A stretch of 64,000 nucleotides of DNA from Trogon surrucura (taxonomy: Eukaryota > Chordata > Aves > Trogoniformes > Trogonidae). Within the stretch, counting starts at the first letter, position 1. Each line of letters begins with the position of its first letter. Position numbers and translations under genes: made by a program. The notes beneath the pieces were generated by a model, which searched no databases, was not told the origin of the DNA, and was given only the letters and a program-made list of their open reading frames with translations. The stretch is taken from NCBI GenBank assembly GCA_020746105.1, contig CM036617.1, forward strand, positions 34,501,898-34,565,897. The letters run 5' to 3'. Shown one piece after another: positions 30,766 through 42,930 of the stretch.

Positions 30766-31927
30766 TGTCGTGGTTTAACCCTGGCCAGCCGCCAGGTACC
30801 CACACAGCCGCTCTCTCACTCCCCCTTCACTGCTAAACAGGGGGAGAAAATATTTCCAAGGGTTCAGGGTTCGAGATAAGGACAGGGAGATCACTCTCAT
30901 TTACCGTCCCGGGCAAAACAGGCTCAATTTTAGGGAAATTAGGTACATTTATTAAAAGAACTAATCAGGGAGGAGTAGTGAGTAGTGAGAAAGAGCAAAC
31001 AGATCTTAAAAAACAGAACATCTTCCCCCCATCCCTCCCTTCTTCCAGGGCTTAACATCAATCCCGGTTTCTCCACCTCCTCCCCCCGAGCGGTGAAGGG
31101 GCACAGGGAATGGGGGTTACGGTCAGTTCATCCGACGTTAGTTCCACCGCTTCTTCACTCCGGAGGAGGACTCTTCACTATTCCTCAGGCCATTGTGGGG
31201 TCCCTCTCACGGGAGACAAGCCTCACGCTCTCTTCTCCGTGTGAGTCGTCCCACGAAGGGCAATTCATCACAAACTGCCCAACGTGAGACACCTCACGAG
31301 GGGCAGCCCACCCCTGTGAGTCTGAGGCGCAGTCCTTCAGGGGAAACTGCTCCAGCGTGAGTCCCCCGCAGCGTCACAAAGTCCCACCAGCCAACCTGCT
31401 CCAGCATGGGCATTCAGTTTTCCACGAGCTACAGGTTCTGGCAGCGATCTGCTCTGATGCGGGCTTCCCACGGGCTACAGCCCCCTTCAGGCATCCACCC
31501 ACTCTGGCGTGGGGTCCTCTGCCCTATGGTGGACATCTACAGCCTGCACATGGGCTGCAGGGGGACAACCTGCTTCACCAGAATCTTCACCATGGACCCG
31601 GGGGACTCTCTACTCCAGTGCCTGGAGCTCATCCTCCCCCCGCCCCCTTCTTCACTGACCTTGGTGTCTGCACAGATTCTCACTCCTCCATCTCTGTGCC
31701 AGCTGTTATGGCGCAGTTCTTTTCCCCATTCTTAAATATGTTTTCACAGAGGCGTTCCTCTCCTGTCACTTTATTGATAGGCTCAGCCTTGGCCAGCCGA
31801 GGGTCCTTCTTTGGAGCCGGCTGGCATTGGCTCTACCCAACTCGGGGAGCTTCTAGCAGCTTCTTGCAGAAGCCACCCTGCAGCTCTCCCCACCACCGTA
31901 AAAATCCGGCCAGGCCAACCAAATACA
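30766..31927 (-). mobile_element. Solo LTR, ERVL-like avian endogenous retrovirus (copy 2)
   Basis: 1162 bp, homologous over its whole length to the LTR at 6748-7927. Termini are TGTCGTGGTTTAACC...CCAAATACA. Shared internal landmarks include TTACCGTCCCGGGCAAAACA, CCATTCTTAAATATGTTTT and GCTGGCATTGGCTCTA. The minus orientation is supported by an AATAAA on the minus strand (TTTATT at 30948-30953). Unlike copy 1, I find no matching direct repeat at the edges (GGGGT on the left, ATGAT on the right). No internal retroviral genes are present on either side. Confidence 0.83.
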
Positions 31928-34900
31928 ATGATATCAGGCCGTTAACTACTGGGTGAACTAAGTGCAGTGCAAAGAAAATGTTTGCACACATTGACATGAA
32001 ATCAGAGTCTGTTAGATTGGGTTTGCATATTAATCACAACCTGTGTGTTCCCTTTATCATCATGAGCTTCTTTGTGGCCCTCACTTACCACTTTGGAAAG
32101 CCCTGGTTGCCCATGTGGCAATAGGGTTGTCAACCTGTGTTGTGTGATTCTACTTTCAGAAGCCTTTTCATTTTAAGGGCTACAGTAGTGGCAGCAACTC
32201 CAGTGTTCCCAGTCCTTTCCAGCACATGTCCAAACAGAGTTCTATTGCCTGAAACTCCCCTGTGTGTGTTACTGCTGCCAAAACATACTCCTGAGGGCTG
32301 TATAAAAATCTTAACTTGGGGTCTGGGAGCAGAGATGTAACTCTGCTGTGAGAGCTGATGACTTTCTTTGCACTTCTGATTCAGGCATGGAGAAATCTAC
32401 ATCTGTGTCAAGATACAGCTTCCATGGTCTCTTGTACTTTTAAAGTCTAAAAACACTCTATGAGGCATGGATAAACGTGATCTTCATTGATGGAAGATGG
32501 AACTGGAGCCAAGAAACTGTAACTTTCTGTGATGCAGGTTCCATTTGTAGCAATAAAATACCTGATAACCTGCCTTTCCATCCTGTCCTGCTTATCTGTT
32601 TCTTACCAGGTGAAAGATATAATGACAAACACATTTTACGGGAAGTCAAACTAAAGGAAAGCACTTTCCTACAGGATTTGCATCTGGTGGGGTTGTCTGA
32701 TGCCTAAGAAGAGCTTCCACTCATGCTTTTTTCCTCTAAAGGAGCACTAAGTCACTCTGCTTTTTGCGAAGCACTTGACAAAATTGTGTATTTCTGAGAC
32801 TGTTTTCCCTTTGCCAGATGCTGTGATTGCAATCATCTCTTTTTTTCTTGGGAAAATCAGACAAAAATAGCTCTACAGCTGATTTTGCTTTTCAAGCAAA
32901 TTATCCAGATACGTTAAAAGCAACAACAACAACAAAATATTCTGTAGAGGCTCTTTTACTCCGTGAGCCTAGTTTGGCCTCACAAAAGGTGCCAGGATTG
33001 CTTTAGTCTACCTAAAAGTACAACATGGCACAGTTCATGCAATTTTCTGAGGCAGAAGTCAGAGAGTCAAATCTTGCTCCTGGTGTAAATCAGGAAATCC
33101 ACTGAACTCTGAGAAAGAAATTGACCCGTAACTTCTCTGTCTGTCTGTATATTTCTTCTGTTAGGGTTGTTTACATTTTCTTCTTTGTTTAATAGTAGGA
33201 ACTGGAGTGGGTGGAAGGGACAAACGAGCATGATTGGCTATTCTTTTTCTAAGCGAAAATTAATTGGGAGGGATTGGAGAAGTTCTCCTTTTCTGTCCAA
33301 GGAGTCTCATCACTGATTTGTCCTATGGGATGGCTGCATCTGGTTCAGCTTAGCTATATCCGTCTTCAGTACCAATCCTTCATCCAGTTTCACATGTCTG
33401 CTGGAACGCTGCCTTTTCTCCCTTGCTTGCCTTGCCATTTTCTTTCTTCTTTCTCCTACTACTCTTGTTTCATTTTAGGCTTGTTTGCTTTATGGAAACC
33501 CCTGTAAATCGTTCCAAGATCCGCTGTCAGGAAGTATGCTATCTACAGTTATGTTGGCTTGGTTTTTCTGGTGTTTTAATGCTACTTGCAGTAGCTATAC
33601 TGTACCAAGCCCCGATACTGATCAAAAGCAAGCAAGCCAGTAGATGGCACCATTTATTATATTATAGAAGATTCATAACCAAGGCCTGGAGGGGTTTTCC
33701 CCCTTAAACCTGGCTGTCAGTAAAACATAAATCAAACCCTCCATTTTTAGAGATGTTACTTACAAGCTTAGTAGAGACCTCACTTTATATCCTTTCCCAG
33801 ACTTTCTGGGAATGATTCAGTGGCAATGCCTTAAATGGAAAAAACATTTTAGAAACAATAATGGAACTAGAGGTCAATAGGATACCGCCCAGGGGACCTT
33901 TCTTCTGTTTTGCTCTTAAAACACACCCTCTTGCTGCTTTACTTTCCTTACTTTATTAAATAACAGATTTGCTTTGAGGCACATCTCCAAACCCAATAAC
34001 TTCGAAAAAGATGCAGGCAATGGTCAATTACAAACATGGTTTAGCTCTTCTGTAATAATGAATAGTACTATTTTCTTACAACATATAGCAGCTGTTATCT
34101 AGGGCTCTCAGAGTGCTTCAGAACACTAATGAAGTATGCCTTGCAACACCTCTGTCAGATATGGAATATTAATTTTCCAGGAGCCCTGTAGACCTCTGTG
34201 GGTGCCTGCATGGTTCTATGTGTCTGAGAAGGAGATTCTCAAGTGAATAAAGACTGCAGAACCAAGAGGAAATGACATAATATATTTTATGCCATTTCAA
34301 GCATTTGTTTTTCCCAAAAGATTAAAAAAAAAAAAAAAAAAAGAAAGTAGTTTTGCCCTTCCGGAGTTAACTTCTGCAGCATTTTTGGTAGGGGATCAGA
34401 CTGCTTGCTTGTAGGTTAACTGCAAGTTTCCAATTGGTGTTGCATGTGCTCTGTGTGCTTCAAAGACACGTTTGGTGACTGCAGCATCATTTACTATTAA
34501 AGGTTAAATTCAGGTTCTCTTTCTAATCTCCTGCTGCCCAGCAAATGTAATTTTAGTACTATGTGCTCTAGAAAAGGAAAGAAATGCAATGCTGAAACAT
34601 TTAACAGGATATATTTTTCCATCTTTATTTTAAGTTATGAAAACTGTCTGCAAAAAGCTAGTAAGTGTTTCTAGTCAATGATAGTTTCCTGGCATCAAAA
34701 GATTTAGAAAATGAAAAGAAATATCTAGTGCAAAAAAAAACCCACAAAAAAAACACTGAGAGAAGACAAAGATAACAACTTGGATTTTCTATGTGTTATG
34801 TGTATCCACTTCACTGGGCTGTCAATTTTAATTGGACTGCAACCTACTGTAGTTGGGTTCACACTGGTTCAATTAAAAAATCTTGTTGCTACTTTTTTTT

Positions 34901-37900
34901 TCATATTGCCCATAAATAGGTGTATTGTAGGAGTAATAATGTTAACCCTGGTGTCCTGGCAGAATGCCAGCTCAGGTAATTATATTCTGCTACGGAAATT
35001 TCAGTTGATATTTCAGCTGAATGCATTAGTCTTTATTTTCCATTCCTAATAATCTTGTTACATGGCATCGCTGTGTATTGCTCAAGAGCCACTGTAGGTG
35101 TGTCTGCATTTTAGTGATGGCTGAACTAAGTAGGGAAAAAAACCCAGGATCTCTTCTCCTAGTAAAATTATAGACTATTTACAATATCAGAGTGCAATAT
35201 TGGGGGTGAGAGTTGCTTGAATTAAGGTTTACTTGATGAGAGTATGCATGGAAAGTATGGATGGACTGTACAGATAATTAAGGGTTTGTGGAAACTTTGT
35301 GCAGTGGTGTGTTTATGACAAAGAACAGCGGAAGGATTTTGTAATCTCAGTCAGGAAGATCTCCACAAGCAGGGTAGGCCAGGCTGAGTCGTCGACTTGA
35401 AGAATGGTATAGCTTGAGAAAAATAATTCTTTGACAGCCTCTCTGATAGGTTTGCACAAGCACTACACATCACCTAAGGCAAAAAGAAGAGGGGTAGTTG
35501 CTGAATAAAAAAGCTGAGAGTGCCCTTAGAGAAGAAGTTTCAGGAAATGGTAATTTGGTACATAATTTTCTGCATACCTGTCACTATGAATGGTTTAAAA
35601 AAAAAAAAAAAAAGACACCCACTCCCTGAATAAAAGGAAAAAAAATAGGACTAGCCTACTGGAATGGGTTCTTCTAGAATGTCTGTTTTGAAAATTGCCC
35701 ATGGTGTTGTTGAAAAAAACATACATCTATCTACAAAATAATCAGTAGCAGCTTAACTCAGCATTTATGACATTAACGTGAGAAATGTTGAGAGACTCTG
35801 TGCTTTCAACGTGCCCCCATTGCTCCCCAGATGCGGCAATAATATCTGGCTAGCCCATTTAAGAGTTAAGAACAAGGGTTATGCTTGCTTTAGGTGACTT
35901 CTAAATAAAAGTGAAACTTATATTATAAAATGAGCAGAATAAAATAGAATGGACTTTCAGGACAAAACACTGATCTTCCCTTTCAAAAGTTTTCAGCAGC
36001 CAGGGAGGTGTGTGCTGACAGAAATGGTGGGAAAGTATCTAATTCTCACAGACTTTTGATGATGATTTGGCACCTATCTGTCACTTGTGCCTTGAGGACA
36101 TCTCCAGACTAACAGATATTGTTAGCTTTTGCTTCATTAAGGTGCAGACTGGAACTGCGTTTTAGAATTTGCCAATCTGCTGTTTAGCTTGTATTATCCA
36201 CACTGACCCTCTATGTGTGTTTATTGAGTGTACACAGTGTTGCCTTGTAAACCATCTTCATATTTTCTCCTTTGGGTTTATAAAGATCTCGTTTAGCAGA
36301 CTTTTACATCTAGGTAAGAGCGATTATTTTGATGAGCCTTCTTTAGATAACTGGAGTTTCAGTGGAACTGGCTACGTGGTGGAGAATCACCTACGTGACC
36401 AAGGATGTGACGCTTGGCCCAAAACTTCCACTTCTGGTATGTGGTGGTTATAAATTGCCTCAAATTTAATTTTGCTTTTCAGATTTTTTGGGAGGGGAGC
36501 ACGGTTGTTTTCATTTTCTGATGGTGACTGGAAAATGAAAAATGAGCTCAAGGGCTGGCCACAGTTCTCCGGACTGACAGCATTACCTTATGTATCCAAT
36601 CATATAGTAAAGAAGCAATCCCTTAGCATGCGGTACTTGGGGAGCTGTCAGGTCAGTAGCAATCCAATTAAGTTACATGGTTTCTAAAGCTAGATGATTT
36701 GAGGAAGCTTAAAACAGAGTTAACACTGCGCTGGCTCAATGGCTGTGTCAATTATCTGGTTGGATGTGCTTGTAGCTCTGGCTGCTGAAGCATGCGGACC
36801 TTTTTTTTTCCCTAGAGCAAGACCAGGGAGAACACATTTAAGAGTTAATTATTACCTAGCTTTATTATTATTTATAACATTAATTAATAAAGTAAATAAA
36901 TTATTTATTTGAAAATCTTACATACATATTTGAAAGAGATGGTCATATCTGTTGCGGGGGGAAACCCAGCAGAATAAAAGGATTGCATAATATGTTTTTC
37001 AGGCTTTTTGCTGAAACCAAAATATTAAAGCTGAAGTGGTATTAATTTGTGTGGAGGTCACTGTGCTTTGCTGTAGAAAGCCTATGTGGTTCTCGACAAA
37101 AATCTTTTCATTCTAACCTTTAGTTTCAGATACCTGCCTGCATTTCTGCTTGCATTGTTCCCATTATCTTTGTATCTGAAATGCGTAGGACAGAAAAACT
37201 GAGCTGCTCTGCCACACAGCTATCTTTTTTCTACAAGTTCTCGCTTTGTGGCAAGTTAATCAAAAGCCTCGTGGGAAGTCCCCTCTGAGCTCAGTCCTCC
37301 GTTCTTGCAAGGACTTGCAGTCAGGTAACCCTATCAAGCTGTCACTGCAGGTTCCTCACAGGTGTATGTTCTTCACTCTTTGTTTAGTAATTTGTACAAG
37401 TAGCAGCCTTATGTGCTTTGTGGAAAACACAGGCAAGACTACCTTACTCCTCAGATCTCTCCTTTTTTTTTTTTTAACCAGAGGAGTTGTCCACCCATCC
37501 AAAAAGCCTGAGGGAAAAGAAGGGTACTCATTTTGCACTAACAGCACCTGGCCTCCTTCATTTTATCTGGAAATGAGAGTCAGTGCCCAATCCTCCAAAA
37601 CATACCCTGCTGCCAATCCTGAGAACCAAAATCACAGTTGTGGCAAAATAAATGATAAAACTAACACTGATTTCACTGCGACCATGATTTCAGCCCAGTT
37701 ACAGGCATCTAAGAAATTACCAGCTTGTTCTCATCTGTCACTTCAGAGAAGGAAGCAGGAGAGACGGCTGCATTTGTATGGGAGTGAAGACAAAGCATCT
37801 TCTCAGGTGCTGTTTCAGGAAAGGTGAGCTGAAAGAATGAAGGAAAATTTAACAAAATAAAGCCAAAGAGGTAGGAACAATGTGGCTACACATCCACTTT

Positions 37901-39764
37901 GGAGTTCCTCAAGACCAACCCAGCTCTGCAAAGGTTCCTCAGAATTTAACACTACCAGAGCTGATAGAACTAGATAAGTGTTATATCATGTAACAGAGAA
38001 CACATCTTACTGTTGTATGCCAGATTGGACGCTGATGGAAAATTAAATGTTTGTCTCCACAGCTGAGTTGGCACGAGCATTCCCATCAGCTCCTGTCTTG
38101 CTGAAAATGTCCTGCTAAGTTCAGTGGTTAGCTAAGTCTGGCCGCCTGTGAAGAATATGCCAATATCGGTGCTGATATTGACAGTTGTTTTCTGCAATGG
38201 CTCTTAAAGAGTTGAACCACAGATTGCCTCTTGCTCAATTGCTCCAGCCACCTTTATGATATCAAGATATTTATCAATGCATATTGATACATTTCTTCCT
38301 AACACTCTGTTTGCAGGCCAGCAAAGCCTGACCCATGAAGACAGATGCGTGTATATCTTGCAGTACAGAAATTACATTCTCAGTACAAATTCAAGGCTTG
38401 TGCTGTGGACTTGAGCACACCATCACATAATAAAAAGCAAGGGTTGAAAAAAATGAACAAAAATGGTCCATCTGCAGTCACTGACAAAACTCCTAAGAGA
38501 AAGCCAGGAAGAAGAAAGGGAATCAGGAGAATTTTTAAATGCACATTTTCTCCTTTTATCATGTTTCTAATCCCATTTTCTTGCATTTTTTTTGTCTCGC
38601 TTTGTTGTTGTTTGTCTCTAGCATGTACATTCTCAAGGCTTTCAAACACTTCATCTTAAGGGGGAACCTGAAAAGCATATTTTGCCTGCTAACGAATAAC
38701 CTGAATTTGTTTCATCACTGAAGCCAATCGGAGGCGGGAGATTACAGTCAATGGAGGACCAAGATTTGCATATTAACAGCGCAGTTATTGAAGAATAGCT
38801 GTCTCCTATTTAGACCAAACCATGCCCTCTGATTCGCCAATACCAGCTGCCAGCCAATGCAGATGAGGGATTCAAAGGTCAGATGAGCTTTTATTTTTCT
38901 TTAAGAGAGAACTGTACAGTGCTAAGGTAAATCGGAGAGTGAAACCCATGTGCAGCAAGCGGAGTAAGCAGAGTGAACCTGCTCAGCTCTGTAGCAGCAC
39001 AGCCACCATGCCCTCTCACTGCCTCTGAGGAGTCTATCCCTGCGTAATGTATCATATTGTGTATATTAATGTTTCGGCTTTACAGTTCTATTTCCATTAG
39101 GGGAAGATTGCCTGTGAGCCTCTTAGTGGATAAATAGGAATTTACAGCTTTCCAAAATTCTCTTAAAGCTCGCAGAGTCCACAGAAGAGAGAATTACACA
39201 TGACTATTTTTGAAGCTTTAAAAGGTCCAGAGGGCCTAATTGTGCTCTCAGATATGTCTGTGCAGCTCCAACTGAAGTCTTGGGATATAATGCATGCTTA
39301 TGCGACCGCTAAAATGAGTCTTTTTTTTTTTAATAGAAAAAATAATCCTTCGTTTATTAAAAATTAGACAATAAAGTCTCCAGGGTCAAGCCAGTAACCT
39401 CCCAAGAGCTATTCAAAATGTAACAAAGTGGGGTCTTAGCCGGAACCAGGTGCTGTACTGACCTACAAATAGCAAATAAATGCTCAAAGTGGTAGCGAAA
39501 ATGACACAAATAAAGTAACACCTTCTTCTGCAGATCGGTGTGTGCACACTTGCGTGCACGCACTTGTCCGGGCAGTTCTGTGGGGAGGGACAAGCCTAAA
39601 TTGCCACAATGAAATAATTTTATCAAGTGTTTTCATGCCTCAGTCAGTTACATTAAGCAGGACTAACATTAACAGAGATATTTTCTTTTGCCTCTGTCTT
39701 CTATCAACCAAGCTTACACAACAGTCAAAGAGGAGTGTGTTTAAACTGTCTGTGTTGTTTTATG

Positions 39765-39779
39765 TGTGTGTGTGTGTGT
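39765..39779. repeat. Short (TG)n microsatellite
   Basis: An uninterrupted alternating TG tract of about seven units in otherwise ordinary sequence. Confidence 0.7.
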
Positions 39780-40059
39780 TTCTAAGTGCAATTGCATTCA
39801 GTGTTAGGGGAAGGAGATGAAGAAGCAAATTTAACACAGATAAAGGCAACAAAAATACGTTCAGATGCTGGAGTTTATGTGATTTTTTTTTTTAACTAGT
39901 CCTTGATTTTGCAAGTCAATTTACACTACAGGTGGAGTGAGTTGTGCCTGAACTTCCCTGCAAGTTTTCTGCATCTTTTTAAAAGGTGCTTACTTATGAA
40001 TGAACAAGCCTGTGCTTTAAATGACTCAAAAGGTGGTTTATTGTGAATAGATGATTATA

Positions 40060-40101
40060 TAGAAGATGATGCCCAAGTTATAGAAGATGATGCCCAAGCT
40101 A
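40060..40101. repeat. 21-bp tandem duplication
   Basis: TAGAAGATGATGCCCAAGTTA at 40060-40080 is followed directly by the same 21 bases with one T-to-C change at 40081-40101. This is a recent local duplication. Confidence 0.88.
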
Positions 40102-41872
40102 TGACTATTTCTTCCTTTCATCAGAGCTACATTTACCAGCAATTCTTTCAGCAACTTTTCCTTTTTTCAGCTATCTGTATTGCCACTAAAAAGCGAAGCA
40201 AGAACCAACGCGAGAATAAGTCATCCACGTCTGCACAGCTGGGCCAAGAGTGGCCCCTGCTCCTTAGCAGAGGTAGTTAATGCTTGCCTAACCCAATGCA
40301 TTAATTTCTGTGTTTTGTCCTCCATGTGTGTCCTTGCGTCTCCTCGGTATAATTTGTGTCAGTATTATTTGTTGTCACTTCTCAAACTGAAGCTGTGACA
40401 CTAACCCTGCCAGCCAAGGGAAAAAAAGCTACACACAGACGCAACACAAGCCAGTATTAGTTAAATCAGATGAGCCCAGTGGTGTGGAAATTGCTTCTGT
40501 TGCGTAAGTGTGCTTGCTGGTAAACCCAAACCGATGGGCTGGTGAGCATATTTAATTAGCCCAGTACCTGTAGATCTAATTCAGTGCCACTTTGGTGAAA
40601 GTAGTACTGTGGAAAAAAGAGAGGCAGGTGATTTTTCTATCAGATTTTCCTCCTACCACTAGAAATCATAGCTGCTGTTTGCAATATTTAATATCTGATG
40701 TTAGTTCCCACCTTTCAGCCACAGCCACTTTTCACTTACCAACTAATAGTCACCTAGAAGTGTGCTGAAACGTTATTATAAATGGGCATACAAAGGCTTT
40801 CTCTGGCACTAAATCACAACCATCTCTACCGAGGAAAGGGACTGCTTACAGCAGCCCTGCATGGTGATTCAGGCCAGGAGAAGAACAGGCTTTTCCCATT
40901 CAAATAGCAGGAAGATTTCGTATTAGTAAGCACCTTCTGTGGGAGCACACATGCAGCCACAAAAGCCTTTGTCAAACTCTCTTCTCAGGTGAGGTGTTCA
41001 GAGGCATCTCTAGGAGCAGCGCTTGGCTTTGGGGAAGCACTTGTTGCCACCAGCTCCCCTGGGCCCAGCGCCTTGTCCTGGGAAGAGCTGTCCTTGGCCA
41101 CCCACCCCACGGCTCAGTGGACAAAAGGTGAGCTCAGGTGCTCTTGCCAGCTCTAAGGGATGTCTGCTGCTTGGAAGATGAATAAGCAAAAAAAAAATAA
41201 AAAAAAAAATATCAGACCCTGTAGAAAGGTTTCCTCTCAGGGGTGCTGTTTTTAAGCCATGGCTAAGGGAGGTGTGAGCCTCTGCAGATAAGACATGCAA
41301 CTACTTCTCCCGGGAGGATTTCCAGAGGAAGCACCAGGCCCCTCGGATGGGGTGCAGCAACTAAGGGTGTGCAGGGTGCTGGGAACAGCGGCCGGCTGTC
41401 TTTGAGGGGAGACCTCGGGGAAAACTTGCGGCAGGATGCTCTGCCGAGGGTGCCTGGAGCGCTCCCGGCTTGTGAGGCTTCCCCCCGGTCCCCGCCGCTC
41501 TGCGGGGACCGCTCCCCGCTGCCCCTCGCTGATTCCCCACCCCCATAGCAGAGCGGGGCGCGCTCCCCCTTCCCCCGGCAGCCGGTGCCGGCGCTTCACC
41601 CCGCTTTTTTTGCGGCCCCGGCGCCCGCCCCAGGGGCCGCACCGGGACCTCCTCGGCGGGGCCGCCGCCCCCGGGACGCCGTGACGCCCCGCGGCTGCTC
41701 CCGCAGCTGGGCTGTGCGCTCCCCGCCCTTCTCACCGCCCCTCTCCCCCCTTTCCTCCTCCTCCTGGTCCTCCGGGAGCCTTGCCTCCCCTGCACACCTG
41801 CCTTGCCATTTGTCGGCGGCTTTGCTAGAAGGGGAGAATTTTCCCTCGGTCCCTTGTAGCATCCCTCCCCGG

Positions 41873-41930
41873 CACACACGCACACACTCACTCACTCACT
41901 CACTCGCTCACACACACACACACACACACG
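41873..41930. repeat. (CA)n / (CTCA)n compound microsatellite in CpG island
   Basis: CACACACGCACACA, then about five CTCA units, then about ten CA units. It lies within the putative ENOX1 promoter or 5' UTR region and is a likely length polymorphism. Confidence 0.88.
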
Positions 41931-42394
41931 GAGGCAGACAGAGGCACGGCTCTGCCTGTGCATCGGCGGCCGCCGCCTCTCCGGTACCCCGCGCCGCCGG
42001 CCCCGCTCTCCCCGCCGCGGCGGGGCGTCCTCCGCCTGCTGCAGCGCCGCCGGACCCGGCAGCCGCCGAAGGGGGGCAGCGGCGGCGGCGGCTCTCGCTG
42101 CTCCGCGGCCCCGCACCGGCAGCCGGTAGGTACGGCGGTCCCGCGGCGGCAGCCCGCCCCGGGGCGGCTCCCGGCGGGGGGAGACTGGGGAGGCGCCGCG
42201 GAGGGACGGGGCGGGCAGGGAGGGAGGGAAGGACGGGAGGGCGGCGGGAGCAGGGCGAGACGCGGTGCCCCGGCCCCGCCGCAGCCCCGCCGGCGGCGCC
42301 CGCCTCTCCCGGCTCCGCTCCCCCGGCGCCGCGGGGCCGTGCGTCGCCCCCGCCTCTGCCCGCCCGCCGCACCCCCGGGCAGTGGCTCTCCCCG

Positions 42395-42400
42395 GTGAGT
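42395..42400 (+). other. ENOX1: Candidate splice donor of ENOX1 first exon
   Basis: CCCCG|GTGAGT, matching the donor consensus perfectly from +1 to +6 in the core of the CpG island. Its use is inferred and not proven. Confidence 0.45.
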
Positions 42401-42520
42401 CGGAAAGTTTGCTCTCGTGGGCGCTTGGTTTTTGTTGTTGTTTGGGGTCCGCCTGTTTAGGGTGGGCTTTTATTTTCCCATTCCCGCTAGCGGGCTATTT
42501 ATTTATTTATTTAGATCTTT

Positions 42521-42522
<2 letters not shown>

Positions 42523-42565
<43 letters not shown>

Positions 42566-42569
42566 GCAG
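42523..42569 (+). repeat. T39 homopolymer followed by acceptor-like AATTGCAG
   Basis: 39 consecutive T at 42523-42561, then AATTGCAG (42562-42569) and TTGCTGCTGC. This has the form of an exceptionally long polypyrimidine tract plus 3' splice site inside the CpG island. The exact T count should be treated cautiously, since homopolymers are error-prone in assemblies. Confidence 0.7.
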
Positions 42570-42930
42570 TTGCTGCTGCAGCGGAGGGGAGGATGAGGCT
42601 CTCGCCTGCGCCGCTGCCCCCGCCGCGCTGGGCAGCCCCCCCGCAGGGCACACGCGTGGGCCGGCGGTGGGCAGCGGACCCAGGGCAGCCGGGGTCGGTC
42701 TCTCCCGCTTGCAGACCCCACTCTTTCTCCCCCATATCCCCGAGAGTTAGGTGGCTGTGGCTGCGAGGACCCCGGCAGCCCCCCCTGCAGTTTGCAGAAC
42801 AGTTTTTGGTGGCAGCTCGGGAGGTGGTGACTGTCCCATCCCCTCTCCTCGTTTCTCCCCCTTCCCGAGTGAGTGCTCTAAAACAGATTTCAGCGAAGCT
42901 CTAGGTGACAGGATCTCAGTGTGTGACGGG

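Larger units (their letters stand above)
31928..41399. other. Intergenic DNA upstream of the large CpG island
   Basis: 9.5 kb without recognised transposons or convincing exons. Contents include A-runs at 34323-34342 and 35598-35613, a long open frame ending at a donor-like site (37189-37828), a CCAAT/octamer cluster (38715-38940), palindromic GT/GC sequence at 39540-39562, a (TG)n run at 39765-39779 and a 21-bp tandem duplication at 40060. The low repeat content is consistent with regulatory sequence next to a developmental or neural gene promoter, which is an inference. Confidence 0.4.
41400..42930 (+). promoter_or_regulatory. ENOX1: Large CpG island; probable ENOX1 promoter and 5' untranslated exon(s)
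   Basis: About 1.5 kb with dense CpG and GC, including GGGCGG-type boxes near 42208, and no TATA box. It lies about 25 kb downstream of CCDC122. In human 13q14 the next gene on the same strand after CCDC122 is ENOX1, an Ecto-NOX disulfide-thiol exchanger with a very large first-intron region, so I assign this island to it by synteny only. Donor-like sequences on the + strand include CCGGTAGGT at 42123-42131, CCCCGGTGAGT at 42390-42400, CGAGTGAGT at 42866-42874 and GACGGGTGAGG near 42925. The best first-exon end is 42394. Long GC-rich open frames here are composition artefacts. Confidence 0.6.

Noticed and set aside
30850..30890. GGTTCGAGAT as a tRNA B-box (tRNA gene or SINE)
   Set aside because: It lies inside the LTR, copy 1 reads GGTTTGAGAT, and no A-box or cloverleaf can be formed around it.
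41585..42460. 291-codon and other long GC-rich open frames on both strands of the CpG island
   Set aside because: Stop codons are rare in CpG-rich DNA. The translations are low-complexity A/P/R/G strings, overlap on both strands and show no domain.
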